From an uncultured Ralstonia sp. (GTDB lineage Bacteria; Pseudomonadota; Gammaproteobacteria; Burkholderiales; Burkholderiaceae), in contig CAJXMR010000029.1 of the NCBI GenBank assembly GCA_913056305.1, positions 1 to 37,038 of the forward strand: a DNA stretch of 37,038 bases. The letters are read 5' to 3'. Positions 16,009 through 23,756 of the stretch are shown piece after piece. Numbering within the stretch: position 1 is the stretch's first letter; each line of letters begins with the position of its first letter. The position numbers and the translations under genes were made by a program. The notes under the pieces were generated by a model. The model ran no database searches. It had not been told where the DNA came from and was given only the letters and a program-made list of their open reading frames with translations.

Positions 16009-16986
16009 ATGGAGATTGATTCCAAATTGGAATGGCAGGGTGGTCGGCGGATTCGCTCCTCGTCGCGGATCGAGCGGCTGCGCGTCAAACACCTGACGCT
16101 GCTGGAGGCGATCGGCGCGCTGGGCAACCTGCACCAGGCGGCCGCGGTGATCCACGTGACGCAGCCGTCGGCGACCAAGCTGCTGGCGGACGTGGAGGAG
16201 GCGTTTGGTTTCCCGCTGTTCGAGCGCCTCCCGCGTGGCATGCGGCCGACGCCGCTCGGGCAGGAGGTGGTGGCCTATGCCACGCAGACGCGCGCGGGCC
16301 TGCAGCGCTTCCTGGAAGACCTGGAGTTGAAACGGCAAGGCGGCTTCGGCCAGCTCGTGGTAGGCGCCATCATGGGCGCCGCGCCGGACCTGATCGCCCA
16401 CGCCGTCACCGAGCTGAAGGCCGAGCGGCCGCGCCTGAACGTGCGCATCCTCGGCGAGACCAGCGACCAGGTGGCCGCGCTGCTGGAGCGCCGCGAGATC
16501 GAACTGGCCGTCGGCCGCTTCGCCAGCCTGCAGCAGCACAACGAGTTCGATTTCGAGCCGCTGGCCAACGAGTCGTTGCGGCTGGTGGTGCGGGCCGAGC
16601 ATGCGCTGGCGGGGCAGGGCGACGTCGCGCTAGCCGATTTGCTGGCGTGGCCGTGGATCATGCAGCCCGTGTCGAGCCCGGCGCGGCAGGTGCTGGAATC
16701 GGAGTTCGGCGATGCGCGGCTGCCCTCGCCGGGGAACGTGGTGGAGTGCGGCTCGATCTTCGCGACGCTGCAGTTGCTGCAGACCAGCGAGGCGGTGGCG
16801 ATGCTGCCGGAGTCCGTCGTGCGCGATTACCTGAAGGCGGGGCTGCTGCGCGAGTTGCCGCTGGCGGTGGGGCAGAAGCTCACGGGCTTTGGCGTGCTCA
16901 CGCGGCGTGAAGACGTGCTCAGCGAGCCGGCGCAGGCGTTTTGCGCGCTGCTGCGCAAGTACGCGACACACGGCGCGCACGCATGA
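16009..16986 (+). CDS. LysR-family transcriptional regulator, likely of the rhamnonate operon
   Basis: 325-residue LTTR. The winged helix-turn-helix lies near residues 27-85 (VKHLTLLEAIGALGNLHQAA, then TQPSATKLLADVEEAFG and LFERLPRGMRPTPLG). The effector-binding domain runs from about 110 to the end. The longer basic N-terminal extension (first 25 residues) and HLTLLEAIG resemble GbpR-type sugar-acid regulators. Divergent from the catabolic operon, so it probably senses L-rhamnonate or a pathway intermediate. The ATG at 16009 has no strong ribosome site; no later in-frame ATG precedes the DNA-binding helix. A perfect palindrome lies over codons 4-9. The stop is followed at once by a terminator. 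Confidence 0.9.
   Translation: MEIDSKLEWQGGRRIRSSSRIERLRVKHLTLLEAIGALGNLHQAAAVIHVTQPSATKLLADVEEAFGFPLFERLPRGMRPTPLGQEVVAYATQTRAGLQRFLEDLELKRQGGFGQLVVGAIMGAAPDLIAHAVTELKAERPRLNVRILGETSDQVAALLERREIELAVGRFASLQQHNEFDFEPLANESLRLVVRAEHALAGQGDVALADLLAWPWIMQPVSSPARQVLESEFGDARLPSPGNVVECGSIFATLQLLQTSEAVAMLPESVVRDYLKAGLLRELPLAVGQKLTGFGVLTRREDVLSEPAQAFCALLRKYATHGAHA
16019..16033. promoter_or_regulatory. Perfect 15-bp palindrome with T-N11-A LysR motif
   Basis: ATTCCAAATTGGAAT is a perfect odd palindrome containing TTCCAAATTGGAA, which fits the LTTR consensus T-N11-A. Its centre (16026) is 64 bp upstream of the predicted start of the divergent operon, where LTTR recognition sites usually lie. It sits inside the first codons of the regulator gene itself. 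Binding is inferred from sequence and spacing. Confidence 0.6.
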
Positions 16987-17010
16987 AAAAACCCGCCATG
17001 TGGCGGGTTC
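16986..17010 (-). terminator. Intrinsic terminator for ilvD (bidirectional with the LysR gene)
   Basis: AACCCGCCA (16990-16998) and TGGCGGGTT (17001-17009) form a 9-bp stem. On the minus strand it is followed by a run of T (complement of 16986-16991), a canonical terminator 25 bases after the ilvD stop. In the plus direction it lies right behind the LysR stop but has only a weak T-rich tail. Confidence 0.85.
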
Positions 17011-17034
17011 TCTCGTAATGCAGGCAAAGGCCGA

Positions 17035-18708
17035 TCAGCCCGTGACCGCGCCCTTGCTGGCCGGCGCAGCGAGTTGCGCGAACTTGGCCAGCACGCCACG
17101 CGTATAGCGCGGTGCCGGCTGCTTCCACGCAGCGCGGCGGCGCGCCAGCTCATCGTCCGCCACGTTCAGTTGCAGCAGGCGCTGGTGCGCGTCGATCGTG
17201 ATCGAGTCGCCTTCCTGCACCAGACCAATCGTGCCGCCCACAAACGCTTCCGGCGCGACGTGGCCGACCACCATGCCCCACGTGCCGCCCGAGAAGCGCC
17301 CGTCGGTGATAAAGCCCACCGATTCGCCCAGGCCCTTGCCGATGATGGCCGAGGTCGGGGCCAGCATCTCCGGCATGCCCGGGCCGCCCTTCGGGCCGAG
17401 GTAGCGCAGCACCAGGATGTCGCCGGCCTTGATCTGGTCGCCCAGGATGGCCGTCATGGCGCTTTGCTCGTCCTCGAACACGCGGGCCGGGCCGGTGATG
17501 ACCGGGTTCTTCAGGCCGGTGATCTTGGCCACGGCGCCTTCCTCGGCCAGGTTGCCCTTCATGATGGCCAGGTGGCCTTCCTTGTACAGCGCTTTCTCGA
17601 TCGGCAGGATCACGTCCTGATCAGCGCGCGGCTGGTCCGGCACGTTGGCCAGTTCTTCGGCCAGCGTCTTGCCGGTGATGGTGATGCAATCACCGTGCAG
17701 CAGGCCGGCGTTCAGCAGGAGCTTCATCACTTGCGGGATGCCGCCTGCCTTGTGCAGGTCGGTCGCCACGTACTGGCCCGACGGCTTCAGGTTGCAGATC
17801 ACGGGCACGCGCTGGCGCACGCGCTCGAAGTCATCGATGGTCCATTCCACTTCAGCGGCGTGGGCGATCGCAAGGTAGTGCAGCACGGCGTTGGTCGAGC
17901 CGCCGGTGGCCATGATCACGGCCACGGCGTTTTCGATCGACTTGCGCGTGATGATGTCGCGCGGCTTGAGGTCGCGGCGCACGGCCTCGACCAGCACGCG
18001 GGCCGATTCAGCGGCGCTGTCGACCTTCTCCTGGTCCGGGTTGGCCATGGTCGACGAATACAGCAGCGACATGCCCAGCGCCTCGAACGACGAGCTCATC
18101 GTGTTGGCGGTGTACATGCCGCCGCACGAGCCGCTCGACGGGCAGGCGTTCTTCTCGATGCCCTCGAAGTCTTCATCGCTCATGCGGCCGGCGGTGAACT
18201 CGCCCACGGCCTCGAACGACGACACGATGGTCAGGTCCTTGCCCTTCCAGTGGCCCGGCTTGATGGTGCCGCCGTACACGTAGATGCCCGGCACGTTGGT
18301 GCGGGCGAGGGCGATCATGCCGCCCGGCATGTTCTTGTCGCAGCCGCCGATGACGACCACGCCGTCCATCCACTGGCCGTTGACGCAGGTCTCGATGCAG
18401 TCGGCGATGACTTCGCGCGAGATCAGCGAGAACTTCATGCCCTCGGTGCCCATCGACATGCCGTCGGAGATGGTCGGCGTGCCGAAGATCTGCGGGTTCG
18501 CCTTGGCTTCCTTCACGGCCGCCACGGCCACGTCGGCCAGCTTCTGCAGGCCCGAGTTGCACGGCGTGATGGTCGAATGGCCGTTGGCCACGCCGATCAT
18601 CGGGTTGCTGAAGTCTTCCTTCTTGTAGCCCAGCGCGTAGTACATCGAGCGGTTGGGCGAGCGGGCCACGCCCTGAGTGATGTTCTGGGAACGCTTGTTG
18701 TCCGGCAT
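17035..18708 (-). CDS. ilvD: Dihydroxy-acid dehydratase
   Basis: Third enzyme of branched-chain amino acid synthesis, dehydrating 2,3-dihydroxy-isovalerate and -methylvalerate. 557 residues, the shorter DHAD class. The three iron-sulfur cysteines are at C50 (TPCNSGLQ), C123 ([10 protein letters not shown]) and C195 ([14 protein letters not shown]), with the spacing 73 and 72 found in 2Fe-2S dehydratases. K125 is the usual carbamylated lysine. The substrate region [20 protein letters not shown] and the closing [18 protein letters not shown] are present. The start follows an upstream GGAGGACCACC on the minus strand. The divergent LysR gene may regulate it. Confidence 0.96.
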   Translation of the reverse strand: MPDNKRSQNITQGVARSPNRSMYYALGYKKEDFSNPMIGVANGHSTITPCNSGLQKLADVAVAAVKEAKANPQIFGTPTISDGMSMGTEGMKFSLISREVIADCIETCVNGQWMDGVVVIGGCDKNMPGGMIALARTNVPGIYVYGGTIKPGHWKGKDLTIVSSFEAVGEFTAGRMSDEDFEGIEKNACPSSGSCGGMYTANTMSSSFEALGMSLLYSSTMANPDQEKVDSAAESARVLVEAVRRDLKPRDIITRKSIENAVAVIMATGGSTNAVLHYLAIAHAAEVEWTIDDFERVRQRVPVICNLKPSGQYVATDLHKAGGIPQVMKLLLNAGLLHGDCITITGKTLAEELANVPDQPRADQDVILPIEKALYKEGHLAIMKGNLAEEGAVAKITGLKNPVITGPARVFEDEQSAMTAILGDQIKAGDILVLRYLGPKGGPGMPEMLAPTSAIIGKGLGESVGFITDGRFSGGTWGMVVGHVAPEAFVGGTIGLVQEGDSITIDAHQRLLQLNVADDELARRRAAWKQPAPRYTRGVLAKFAQLAAPASKGAVTG

Positions 18709-18757
18709 GGTGGTCCTCCGTGGGGATCGGGGAAATATCGTTCTGAGGAAACTGTGT

Positions 18758-18817
18758 GGGGCACAGAATGCCGCTGGACAAATGGCGTGTCAAATATATT
18801 ATTGAGCGATTATTGAG
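18758..18817 (-). promoter_or_regulatory. ilvD promoter with upstream direct repeats
   Basis: On the minus strand a perfect TTGACA (complement of 18788-18793), 17 bp, then CATTCT (complement of 18765-18770), predicts a start near 18758, 50 bases before the ilvD ATG. Upstream lie two copies of TTATTGAG (plus-strand 18799-18806 and 18810-18817), 11 bp apart, one helical turn. They are a candidate binding site for the divergent LysR protein. Confidence 0.55.
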
Positions 18818-18841
18818 TCGGAAAAACTATCAATCACACCC

Positions 18842-19774
18842 ATGGACCTGCGCCAGCTCCGCTACTTCGTGACCGTCGCCGAGGAACTCCATTTTGGCCG
18901 CGCCGCCGAGCGCCTGGCGATGACGCAGCCGCCGCTGTCGCAGCAGATCCGCGCGCTGGAGGAGGAGCTGGGCGTGACGTTGTTCCACCGCACGCAGCGT
19001 TCGGTAGCGCTCACGCCGGTGGGCGCGCGCTGGCTGGTCGAGGTGCGCCGCGTGCTGGCCGAAGCTGCCGCGCTGCCTGCGCTGGCCCAGCGGCTGGCGC
19101 GCGGCGAGGTGGGCTCGCTGTCGCTGGCCTTCGTCAGCACGGCCGACTACGGCATCCTGCCCGCGGTGCTACGGCACTTTCGTGACGCGCGGCCCGATGT
19201 GCAGCTCCAGTTGCGTGAAGCTACCAGTGACGTGCAGATCGAGGCGCTCCTGGCCGATGAGGTGGATGCGGGCGTGGTGATCGCGCATCACGCGGGCTCT
19301 GTTCCCGGTGAGCTGGATTATCGGCCACTGGTGCGTGAGCGGCTGGTGCTGGCGGTGCCGGCCTCGCGTGCCGCGCAGTGGGGCGTGGCCCCCGGGCAGC
19401 CCATCGCGCTGGCCGATGCGGCGGCCGAGCCGCTCATCATCTTCCCGCGCCGGTCCGCGCCTGCGCTGTATGACATCATTACCGGCTATCATGCCGCGCA
19501 CGGCGGTGGGGACACTGCAACGCGCATCGGCCAGGAAGCCATCCAGATGCAGACCATCGTCAGCCTCGTCTCTGCGGAGATGGGCGTGGCGCTGGTGCCC
19601 GCATCGCTATGCAACCTGCAGCGGACCGGCGTGGTCTATCTGGAACTCGCCGCGCCGAGCCCGTTCATCGAGACCGGTCTGGTGTGGCGGCGCGATGCGG
19701 CCTCGCCGGTGCTGCCGTGGTTCGTGGCCAGCGCCGAGGCGGTCGCCCGGCAGCACAAAGACAACCAAACCTGA
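18842..19774 (+). CDS. LysR-family transcriptional regulator divergent from ilvD
   Basis: 310-residue LTTR with the canonical N-terminus [40 protein letters not shown] and [15 protein letters not shown]. The effector domain starts near residue 90 ([20 protein letters not shown]). This segment and [15 protein letters not shown] are like those of BenM/CatM-CbbR-type regulators that see small carboxylates. No strong ribosome site precedes the ATG (ATCACACCC). Divergence from ilvD suggests control of that gene, but the ligand is unknown. lgt starts 22 bases after its stop. Confidence 0.88.
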   Translation: MDLRQLRYFVTVAEELHFGRAAERLAMTQPPLSQQIRALEEELGVTLFHRTQRSVALTPVGARWLVEVRRVLAEAAALPALAQRLARGEVGSLSLAFVSTADYGILPAVLRHFRDARPDVQLQLREATSDVQIEALLADEVDAGVVIAHHAGSVPGELDYRPLVRERLVLAVPASRAAQWGVAPGQPIALADAAAEPLIIFPRRSAPALYDIITGYHAAHGGGDTATRIGQEAIQMQTIVSLVSAEMGVALVPASLCNLQRTGVVYLELAAPSPFIETGLVWRRDAASPVLPWFVASAEAVARQHKDNQT

Positions 19775-19796
19775 TTCGTTCGACACCCCAGGATTC

Positions 19797-20708
19797 ATGC
19801 TCATCCATCCGCAATTCGATCCCGTCGCCCTGCACCTGGGGCCGCTCGCCATCCGCTGGTACGGCCTGATGTATCTGGCGGCGTTCATCATGTTCCTGTG
19901 GTTCGGCCGGCTGCGCACGCGCCAGCCGCACATCGCCGCACAAGGCTGGAGCGGCCGCGATCTCGACGACATGCTGTTCTACGGCGTGCTCGGCGTGATC
20001 CTGGGCGGGCGCCTGGGCTATGTGCTGTTCTACAAGGCCGACTGGTACCTCGCTCACCCGCTCGACATCTTCAAGGTGTGGGAGGGCGGCATGGCCTTCC
20101 ACGGCGGCTTCCTCGGCGTGGTCATCGCGATGATGCTGTATGCGCGTCTACGCGGTCGTTCGTGGATGCAGGTGACGGACTTCATCGCGCCGCTGGTGCC
20201 GTGCGGGCTGGCCGCGGGGCGCCTGGGCAACTTCATCAACGGCGAGCTGTGGGGCCGTGTGTCGTCGCCCAACCTGCCGTGGGCGATGCTGTTCCCGCAG
20301 GCGCAGGGCGAGGACCAGGCGTGGCTCGCCTCGCACGCCCAGCAGGCCATCACGAGCGGCGTGCAGGCCGTGTTCGACCAGTACCACATGCTGCCGCGCC
20401 ACCCGTCGCAGCTCTATCAGTTCGCGGGCGAGGGCGTGCTGTTCTTCATCCTGCTGTGGCTGTACGCGCGCAAGCCACGACCGATGGGCGCGGTGTCGGG
20501 CGCCTTCCTGCTCGGCTATGGTTGCTTCCGCTTCCTGGCGGAGTTCGCACGCGAGCCGGACAACTTCCTCGGCCTGCTGGCGATGAACCTGTCGATGGGG
20601 CAGTGGCTGTCGCTGCCGATGATCTTGGCGGGCGTGGCGATACTGGTGTGGGCCTATCGACGCGCCGGCCACAACGGCAACGACGCGCAAGCCCAGGCAC
20701 ACGCCTAG
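19797..20708 (+). CDS. lgt: Prolipoprotein diacylglyceryl transferase
   Basis: Inner-membrane enzyme that puts diacylglycerol on the lipobox cysteine of prelipoproteins. 303 residues with about seven membrane segments. The Lgt signature [14 protein letters not shown] (141-154) gives R142, N145 and E150; FHGG gives H102. These match the essential H103, R143, N146 and E151 of the E. coli enzyme. HPSQLYQ and [15 protein letters not shown] are further hallmarks. The start at 19797 has AGGA 6 bases upstream; a longer frame to the left overlaps the LysR gene and was rejected. A strong terminator follows. Confidence 0.96.
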   Translation: MLIHPQFDPVALHLGPLAIRWYGLMYLAAFIMFLWFGRLRTRQPHIAAQGWSGRDLDDMLFYGVLGVILGGRLGYVLFYKADWYLAHPLDIFKVWEGGMAFHGGFLGVVIAMMLYARLRGRSWMQVTDFIAPLVPCGLAAGRLGNFINGELWGRVSSPNLPWAMLFPQAQGEDQAWLASHAQQAITSGVQAVFDQYHMLPRHPSQLYQFAGEGVLFFILLWLYARKPRPMGAVSGAFLLGYGCFRFLAEFAREPDNFLGLLAMNLSMGQWLSLPMILAGVAILVWAYRRAGHNGNDAQAQAHA

Positions 20709-20730
20709 ACCGCGTCGAACTCAGGCAAAG

Positions 20731-20759
20731 AAAAAGCCACCGCAAGCGGTGGCTTTTTT
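20731..20759. terminator. Bidirectional intrinsic terminator between lgt and the SIMPL gene
   Basis: GCCACCGC (20736-20743) and GCGGTGGC (20746-20753) form a perfect stem with flanking A5 on the left and T6 on the right. It can terminate lgt on the plus strand and the SIMPL gene on the minus strand. Confidence 0.92.
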
Positions 20760-20776
20760 CATGGCGCGATGATGCG

Positions 20777-21496
20777 TTACTTCAGCATCTGCACGGCACC
20801 GGAGACGGTCACCGTCACCTGGGCCTTGCCGCCCTCGATGGGCACCGGCACCGGTGCGGCGTCGGCGGCCATCGCGGCCATGCGCATCATCGGGCGCGGG
20901 CCCGGCGGCACGTTGTTCGCGCCCACATGCACGTCGCGGATGGTGTAGCTGCTGTAGCCGAACAGCTTGGTGCTGGTCTGCGCCTTCTCGCGGAAGGCAT
21001 TGACGGCCTGGTCCATCAGCTTGGCCTCGGCTGCCGTGCGCGCTTCACGCGAGAGCGTGAAATTGATGTTCTGCACCTGCATCTGGTTGGCCAGTTGGCC
21101 GGCCAGCTTGGAGGCGGCCGCAAAGTCCTTCGACGTGAGGCGTACCTCGGCGCGGCCGCGCCAGACGCTGATCTTGCCGTTGCGATCGGTGTTCGGGTAG
21201 ATGTTGAAGCCGCCCGTTTCTGCCTGCACGCCGGCGGTGCGCTTGGCCTGGGCGATCACGTCATCGGCCTTGCGCGACAGCGACGCGGAGATGGCGCCCG
21301 GGTCCGCGCCTTCCTGTTCCGCGCCCAGCGTGAGGGTGACGGTGTCGGTCGGCACCTCGGCCACGGCTTGGGCATCCAACGACAGCACGCCCGAATGCGG
21401 TGCCCATGCCTCCGTCGGCCCGGAGACTGTTTGCGCAAATGCAGACGATGCCATCACAGCCGTGCCGAGGATGGTTGCAGCCAGGACAGGTTTCAT
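20777..21496 (-). CDS. SIMPL domain (DUF541) periplasmic protein
   Basis: 239-residue exported protein. A signal peptide is clear (lysine at position 2, a hydrophobic stretch to about 17, cleavage after SAFA near 21). The SIMPL/DUF541 pattern follows: GVLSLDAQAVAEVPTDTVTLTLG, then a helical stretch with ADDVIAQAKRTAGV. The next blocks are GFNIYPNTDRNGKISVWRG and AEAKLMDQAVNAFREKAQ, and the C-terminal strand QVTVTVSGAVQM. The family is found in the periplasm or outer membrane and is linked to stress tolerance in a few species; the function is not defined. GGGAGAA precedes the ATG. Confidence 0.85.
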   Translation of the reverse strand: MKPVLAATILGTAVMASSAFAQTVSGPTEAWAPHSGVLSLDAQAVAEVPTDTVTLTLGAEQEGADPGAISASLSRKADDVIAQAKRTAGVQAETGGFNIYPNTDRNGKISVWRGRAEVRLTSKDFAAASKLAGQLANQMQVQNINFTLSREARTAAEAKLMDQAVNAFREKAQTSTKLFGYSSYTIRDVHVGANNVPPGPRPMMRMAAMAADAAPVPVPIEGGKAQVTVTVSGAVQMLK

Positions 21497-21589
21497 TGTG
21501 TTCTCCCAAAAAGCAATGTGATGCTTCTGACCCGCGCACGGGCGCATCGTTCATCACGTTTGTAACCAAACCTGACGGCAGGCGTCCGG

Positions 21590-22060
21590 TCAGTCCGGGT
21601 TGCGCATCAGCTTGGTGGTGATGTAGCGCCACTGCGCGGGCGTGATCGGCGTGATCGACAGGCGGTTGCCGCGCTGCAGGACGATCATGTCGGCCAGTGG
21701 TTCCTGCGCGCGCAGCGTGGGCAGATCGATCAGCGCACACTTGCGCACGAACTTCACGTCGACCAGCATCCAGCGCGGTGCCTCGGGTTTGGAGGCGGGG
21801 TCGTGGTAGGGGCTCTTGGCGTCGAACTGCGTGGGATCAGGATGGCTGGTCGAGCAGACCTCCGCCAGCCCCGCGATGCCCGGCTGTGGGCACGACGAGT
21901 GGTAGAACAGTACGCCGTCGCCGATGCGCATGCGGTCACGCATGAAGTTGCGCGCCTGGTAGTTGCGTACGCCCGTCCAGGGCAGGGTGCCCTCGGTCTG
22001 CAGCGTATCGATGCTGGCCTCGTCGGGCTCGGACTTCATCAACCAGTATTGGGCGGGCAT
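21590..22060 (-). CDS. EVE domain-containing protein (PUA-like)
   Basis: 156-residue single EVE domain. Typical blocks are present: QYWLMKSEPDEASID at the N-terminus, PWTGVRNYQARNFMRD, MRIGDGVLFYHSSC, GIAGLAEVCS, and WMLVDVKFVRK. EVE domains belong to the PUA/YTH-like folds that bind modified bases in nucleic acid; no target is known for the stand-alone proteobacterial form. The ATG at 22060 was chosen over an upstream in-frame start because the family begins at this point. It lies downstream of 6S RNA on the same strand, behind a terminator. Confidence 0.88.
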   Translation of the reverse strand: MPAQYWLMKSEPDEASIDTLQTEGTLPWTGVRNYQARNFMRDRMRIGDGVLFYHSSCPQPGIAGLAEVCSTSHPDPTQFDAKSPYHDPASKPEAPRWMLVDVKFVRKCALIDLPTLRAQEPLADMIVLQRGNRLSITPITPAQWRYITTKLMRNPD

Positions 22061-22140
22061 GGCGCGCGTGCTGTGGAAGTGACAGTGTGCGCAGCATAGC
22101 AACAGCGTTGCGCCCTCGCCATCTGGCGGCGCGGAAAAGA

Positions 22141-22176
22141 AAAAGGCGGTAGCACTTTACGCGCTACCGCCTTTTG
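22141..22176 (-). terminator. Intrinsic terminator of the 6S RNA gene
   Basis: GGCGGTAGC (22145-22153) and GCTACCGCC (22163-22171) make a perfect 9-bp stem with a 9-base loop. On the minus strand the stem is followed by TTTTTCTTTT, giving a strong terminator just after the 6S RNA 3' end. T4 on the other side makes it weakly bidirectional. Confidence 0.88.
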
Positions 22177-22177
22177 T

Positions 22178-22399
22178 AGGGTCCCCACCTCGGCCGCTAG
22201 ACCCGCATCCTGAACCCAAGTGAGGTTCAGAGTGGCAGCGGAAGCCGCATTTCGGGTACATCACCGGCGCAGGGAGCACACGACTTGCGTCGCACGCTGT
22301 GCACTGGAAGACGCGCTCGCCCACACGGCATATCCCGCACCAAGCAATGCTTATCGGTTCAAGGAATTATGGCCATGGCGAACCAGGCAGGGAAACTGT
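22178..22399 (-). ncRNA. ssrS: 6S RNA
   Basis: Regulatory RNA that binds the housekeeping RNA polymerase holoenzyme by mimicking an open promoter. On the minus strand, CCTTGAACCGATAAGC (about 22364-22349) resembles the E. coli bubble strand CCCCUGAGCCGAUAUU. Near the 3' end CTGAACC, a 6-base loop and GGGTTCAG (about 22232-22211) is the small bubble hairpin, followed by GCGGGTCTAGCGGCCGAG, like the E. coli closing-stem strand. GTTTCCC..CCT..GG (from 22396) can pair with CC..AGG..GGGGAC (to about 22180) to close the rod. The apical part holds GCACA..CGAC-GCAA-GTCG..TGTGC. Length is about 220 nt against 184 in E. coli. Position behind zapA is conserved. Ends are estimates to about 5 nt. Confidence 0.8.
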
Positions 22400-22457
22400 C
22401 AGACGCATCACCACGCAAGTGAAATGCATGCCATCGAAGACATGGTCATGCGTCTGA
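22399..22457. repeat. Inverted repeat at the 6S RNA 5' boundary
   Basis: TCAGACGCAT-C-ACCA (22399-22413) and TGGT-C-ATGCGTCTGA (22443-22457) form a 15-bp inverted repeat with one mismatch and a 29-base loop. It ends exactly where the mature 6S 5' end is expected. It may be a processing hairpin in the precursor or a binding site for a regulator. Confidence 0.55.
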
Positions 22458-22545
22458 GAGATTCATCGCAGACAACCGATTGATCAGCCTGTAGCCGCTA
22501 AAGCCTTATGGTGTAAGGGTTTGCGGGAGGCTCTCGGTAGCCATT

Positions 22546-22581
22546 GGGTGACACTATACACCCGTTCGCATCCGAACCCAA
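22546..22581 (-). promoter_or_regulatory. Promoter upstream of the 6S RNA gene
   Basis: On the minus strand TTGGGT (complement of 22576-22581), 17 bp, TATAGT (complement of 22553-22558), predicting a start near 22546. This is about 147 nt upstream of the expected mature 6S 5' end, similar in kind to the distal promoter of E. coli ssrS. The -35 lies in the loop of the hairpin CGCATCCG...CGGATGCG (22567-22592), 28 bases after the zapA stop. No comparable promoter is visible nearer the 6S 5' end. Confidence 0.55.
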
Positions 22582-22619
22582 GCCCGGATGCGAGCCGGTT
22601 ACAAAGACGTTGCGCGGCG

Positions 22620-22937
22620 TCAAATGGCCTCGCCGTACTGGCGCAGCGCTTCATCGGCGCGGGCGTTCAGGTCGGCCAGTTTGGCGCGGATCGTGTCGAT
22701 CGGCAGCGATGCGTCGGAGGCGGCCTGGCGCTGCATCGACAGCAGATCCGACGCGATGCTGATGGCGGCCATCACGGCCACGCGCTCGATGCCCTTGGTG
22801 TTCGAGGCGTTCTTGATGCGCATCATCTGGTTGTCGACCATCGCGGCGGCTTCGCACAGCGCGGCTTCGTTGTCGGCCGAGACGGCAAACTTGTACGGCT
22901 GCCCGGCGATGTTCACTTCAATCTGCTTACTGCTCAT
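22620..22937 (-). CDS. zapA: Cell division protein ZapA
   Basis: 105-residue Z-ring-associated protein that cross-links FtsZ filaments at mid-cell. N-terminal MSSKQIEVNIAGQPYKFAVS forms the family beta-hairpin. It is followed by EAALCEAAAMVDNQMMRIKN and the long C-terminal helix (GIERVAVMAAISIASDLLSM onward) that makes the coiled coil. The start overlaps the end of the upstream gene by 11 bases, so both are translated from one mRNA. The 6S RNA gene follows on the same strand, as in many proteobacteria. Confidence 0.93.
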   Translation of the reverse strand: MSSKQIEVNIAGQPYKFAVSADNEAALCEAAAMVDNQMMRIKNASNTKGIERVAVMAAISIASDLLSMQRQAASDASLPIDTIRAKLADLNARADEALRQYGEAI

Positions 22938-23250
22938 GCGGGGTCTCCGATTGCGGGGCCGTCGTGTCGGTGGCGCCTGCGCTCTGGCCGAGAAGGTCCA
23001 GCTGGCGGGTGTCGGTGCCGGTGGGCAGCTTGTCGAGAATCGACTGGATGCGCAGCTGCGCTTCTTCGATCTTCGCGTTGAGCACGCTGCGATCGGCCAG
23101 CATGGCGTCGCGCTCGGTCTTGGCGACATCGGCCTCGGCCTGGAGCCGTTCGACTTCGGCGCGCAGGCGCTGGTTCTCGGCGGCAAGCGTGTCGGCGTGA
23201 CGCAGCACGCGCGCGATCTTGTCGGCAAGTTGTTCGAGTTCGTTCAGCAT
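22927..23250 (-). CDS. zapB: Coiled-coil cell division protein, ZapB-like (DUF904 type)
   Basis: 107 residues, almost all one coiled coil from residue 1 to about 75: heptads in LNELEQLADKIARVLRHADT, LAAENQRLRAEVERLQAEAD and ERDAMLADRSVLNAKIEEAQ. A polar, disordered tail follows. Small proteins like this directly before zapA in beta-proteobacteria are annotated as DUF904 or ZapB-like. Orthology to E. coli ZapB, which is shorter, is not certain. Overlap of 11 bases with zapA supports a joint role at the division ring. Its promoter should lie in the gap shared with the B12 riboswitch. Confidence 0.75.
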   Translation of the reverse strand: MLNELEQLADKIARVLRHADTLAAENQRLRAEVERLQAEADVAKTERDAMLADRSVLNAKIEEAQLRIQSILDKLPTGTDTRQLDLLGQSAGATDTTAPQSETPHEQ

Positions 23251-23414
23251 CGGGTGTCAGTCAGAATCGAGTGGAGGGATTTTAGCCGATCGTATCGGCC
23301 GCGCCTGTCCTCCGTATGGATTGCCGGGTGTAAGCGATGCGCTGAGGGACGCGCGGCGCGCAACGTGTTTTGTAGGCGAATTCGCGTGGTCGAGGGTGTT
23401 TCCGTTACACTCGC

Positions 23415-23650
23415 GCCGTCCTGGTGCCCGCAGAGCCGATCTGCAGTTAAACGGGAAGCAGGGAGTGCACGCTGCCTAAGCGCTGCGCCAACCTGCGCTG
23501 CCCCCGCAACGGTAAGCGAACGCCATCGACGCCCGCGCCACCTCTCGCAAGAAGAGGGCGCGGCGTTGCGCAGGTCCGTCCACATGCCACTGTTCGATTG
23601 AATGGGAAGGCGGGCGGGCCCGGTTCGCCAGCCCGGATACCGGCCAGGAC
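23415..23650 (+). promoter_or_regulatory. Cobalamin (AdoCbl) riboswitch aptamer
   Basis: All main B12-element landmarks are present in order. CTGGTGCC is at 23421, AAACGGGAAGCAGG at about 23450, and the B12 box GCTGCCCCCGCAACGGTAAG from 23497. The last part is GGGAAGGCGGG at about 23604 and AGCCCGGATACCGGCC at 23630-23645. Long extra arms occur between the GGGAA segment and the B12 box and again after it (CGCCGCGCCC-type hairpin, about 23535-23575). It lies upstream of btuB and should repress the import and salvage operon when adenosylcobalamin is plentiful. Ends are approximate. Confidence 0.93.
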
Positions 23651-23705
23651 AGTGGATTTCGAGCCAATGCGAGACCCGGAGGGAACCGCATTGAAATCCT
23701 GCTGC

Positions 23706-23752
23706 CAGCGACCCGCGGGGGAACGGGTCCGGCTGACGCTTCTTGTTTTTTT
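23706..23752 (+). terminator. Terminator-like hairpin between the B12 aptamer and btuB (possible expression platform)
   Basis: CAGC-GACCCG (23706-23715) pairs with CGGGTC-(CG)-GCTG (23724-23735), a 10-bp stem with a 2-base bulge and an 8-base loop. It is followed by ACGC and TTCTTGTTTTTTT (to 23752). The T-run is a few bases further from the stem than usual. It ends 4 bases before the btuB ATG, and no Shine-Dalgarno sequence lies in front of that ATG. It may be the off-switch of the riboswitch. Confidence 0.45.
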
Positions 23753-23756
23753 CATC

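Noticed and set aside
17074-18816. A 580-codon open frame on the plus strand opposite ilvD
   Set aside because: ilvD is unambiguous; the antisense translation has no domain and the usual shadow composition.
19308-19796. An N-terminal extension of lgt reaching into the LysR gene
   Set aside because: Lgt proteins start at the [10 protein letters not shown] segment; the extension overlaps a real gene in another frame.
21571-21592. CTGACGG/CCGGTCAG imperfect hairpin after the EVE gene as a terminator
   Set aside because: It has a bulge, overlaps the stop codon and lacks a T-run; too weak to call.
22178-22358. A shorter 6S RNA starting at about 22358 from a CATAAT box at 22366-22371
   Set aside because: It would cut off the 5' strand of the closing stem, which pairs well with the 3' end; CATAAT then lies inside the RNA.
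22399-22457. The inverted repeat as an attachment site or mobile-element end
   Set aside because: No integrase, transposase or flanking direct repeat is nearby, and the place is the conserved zapA-6S locus.
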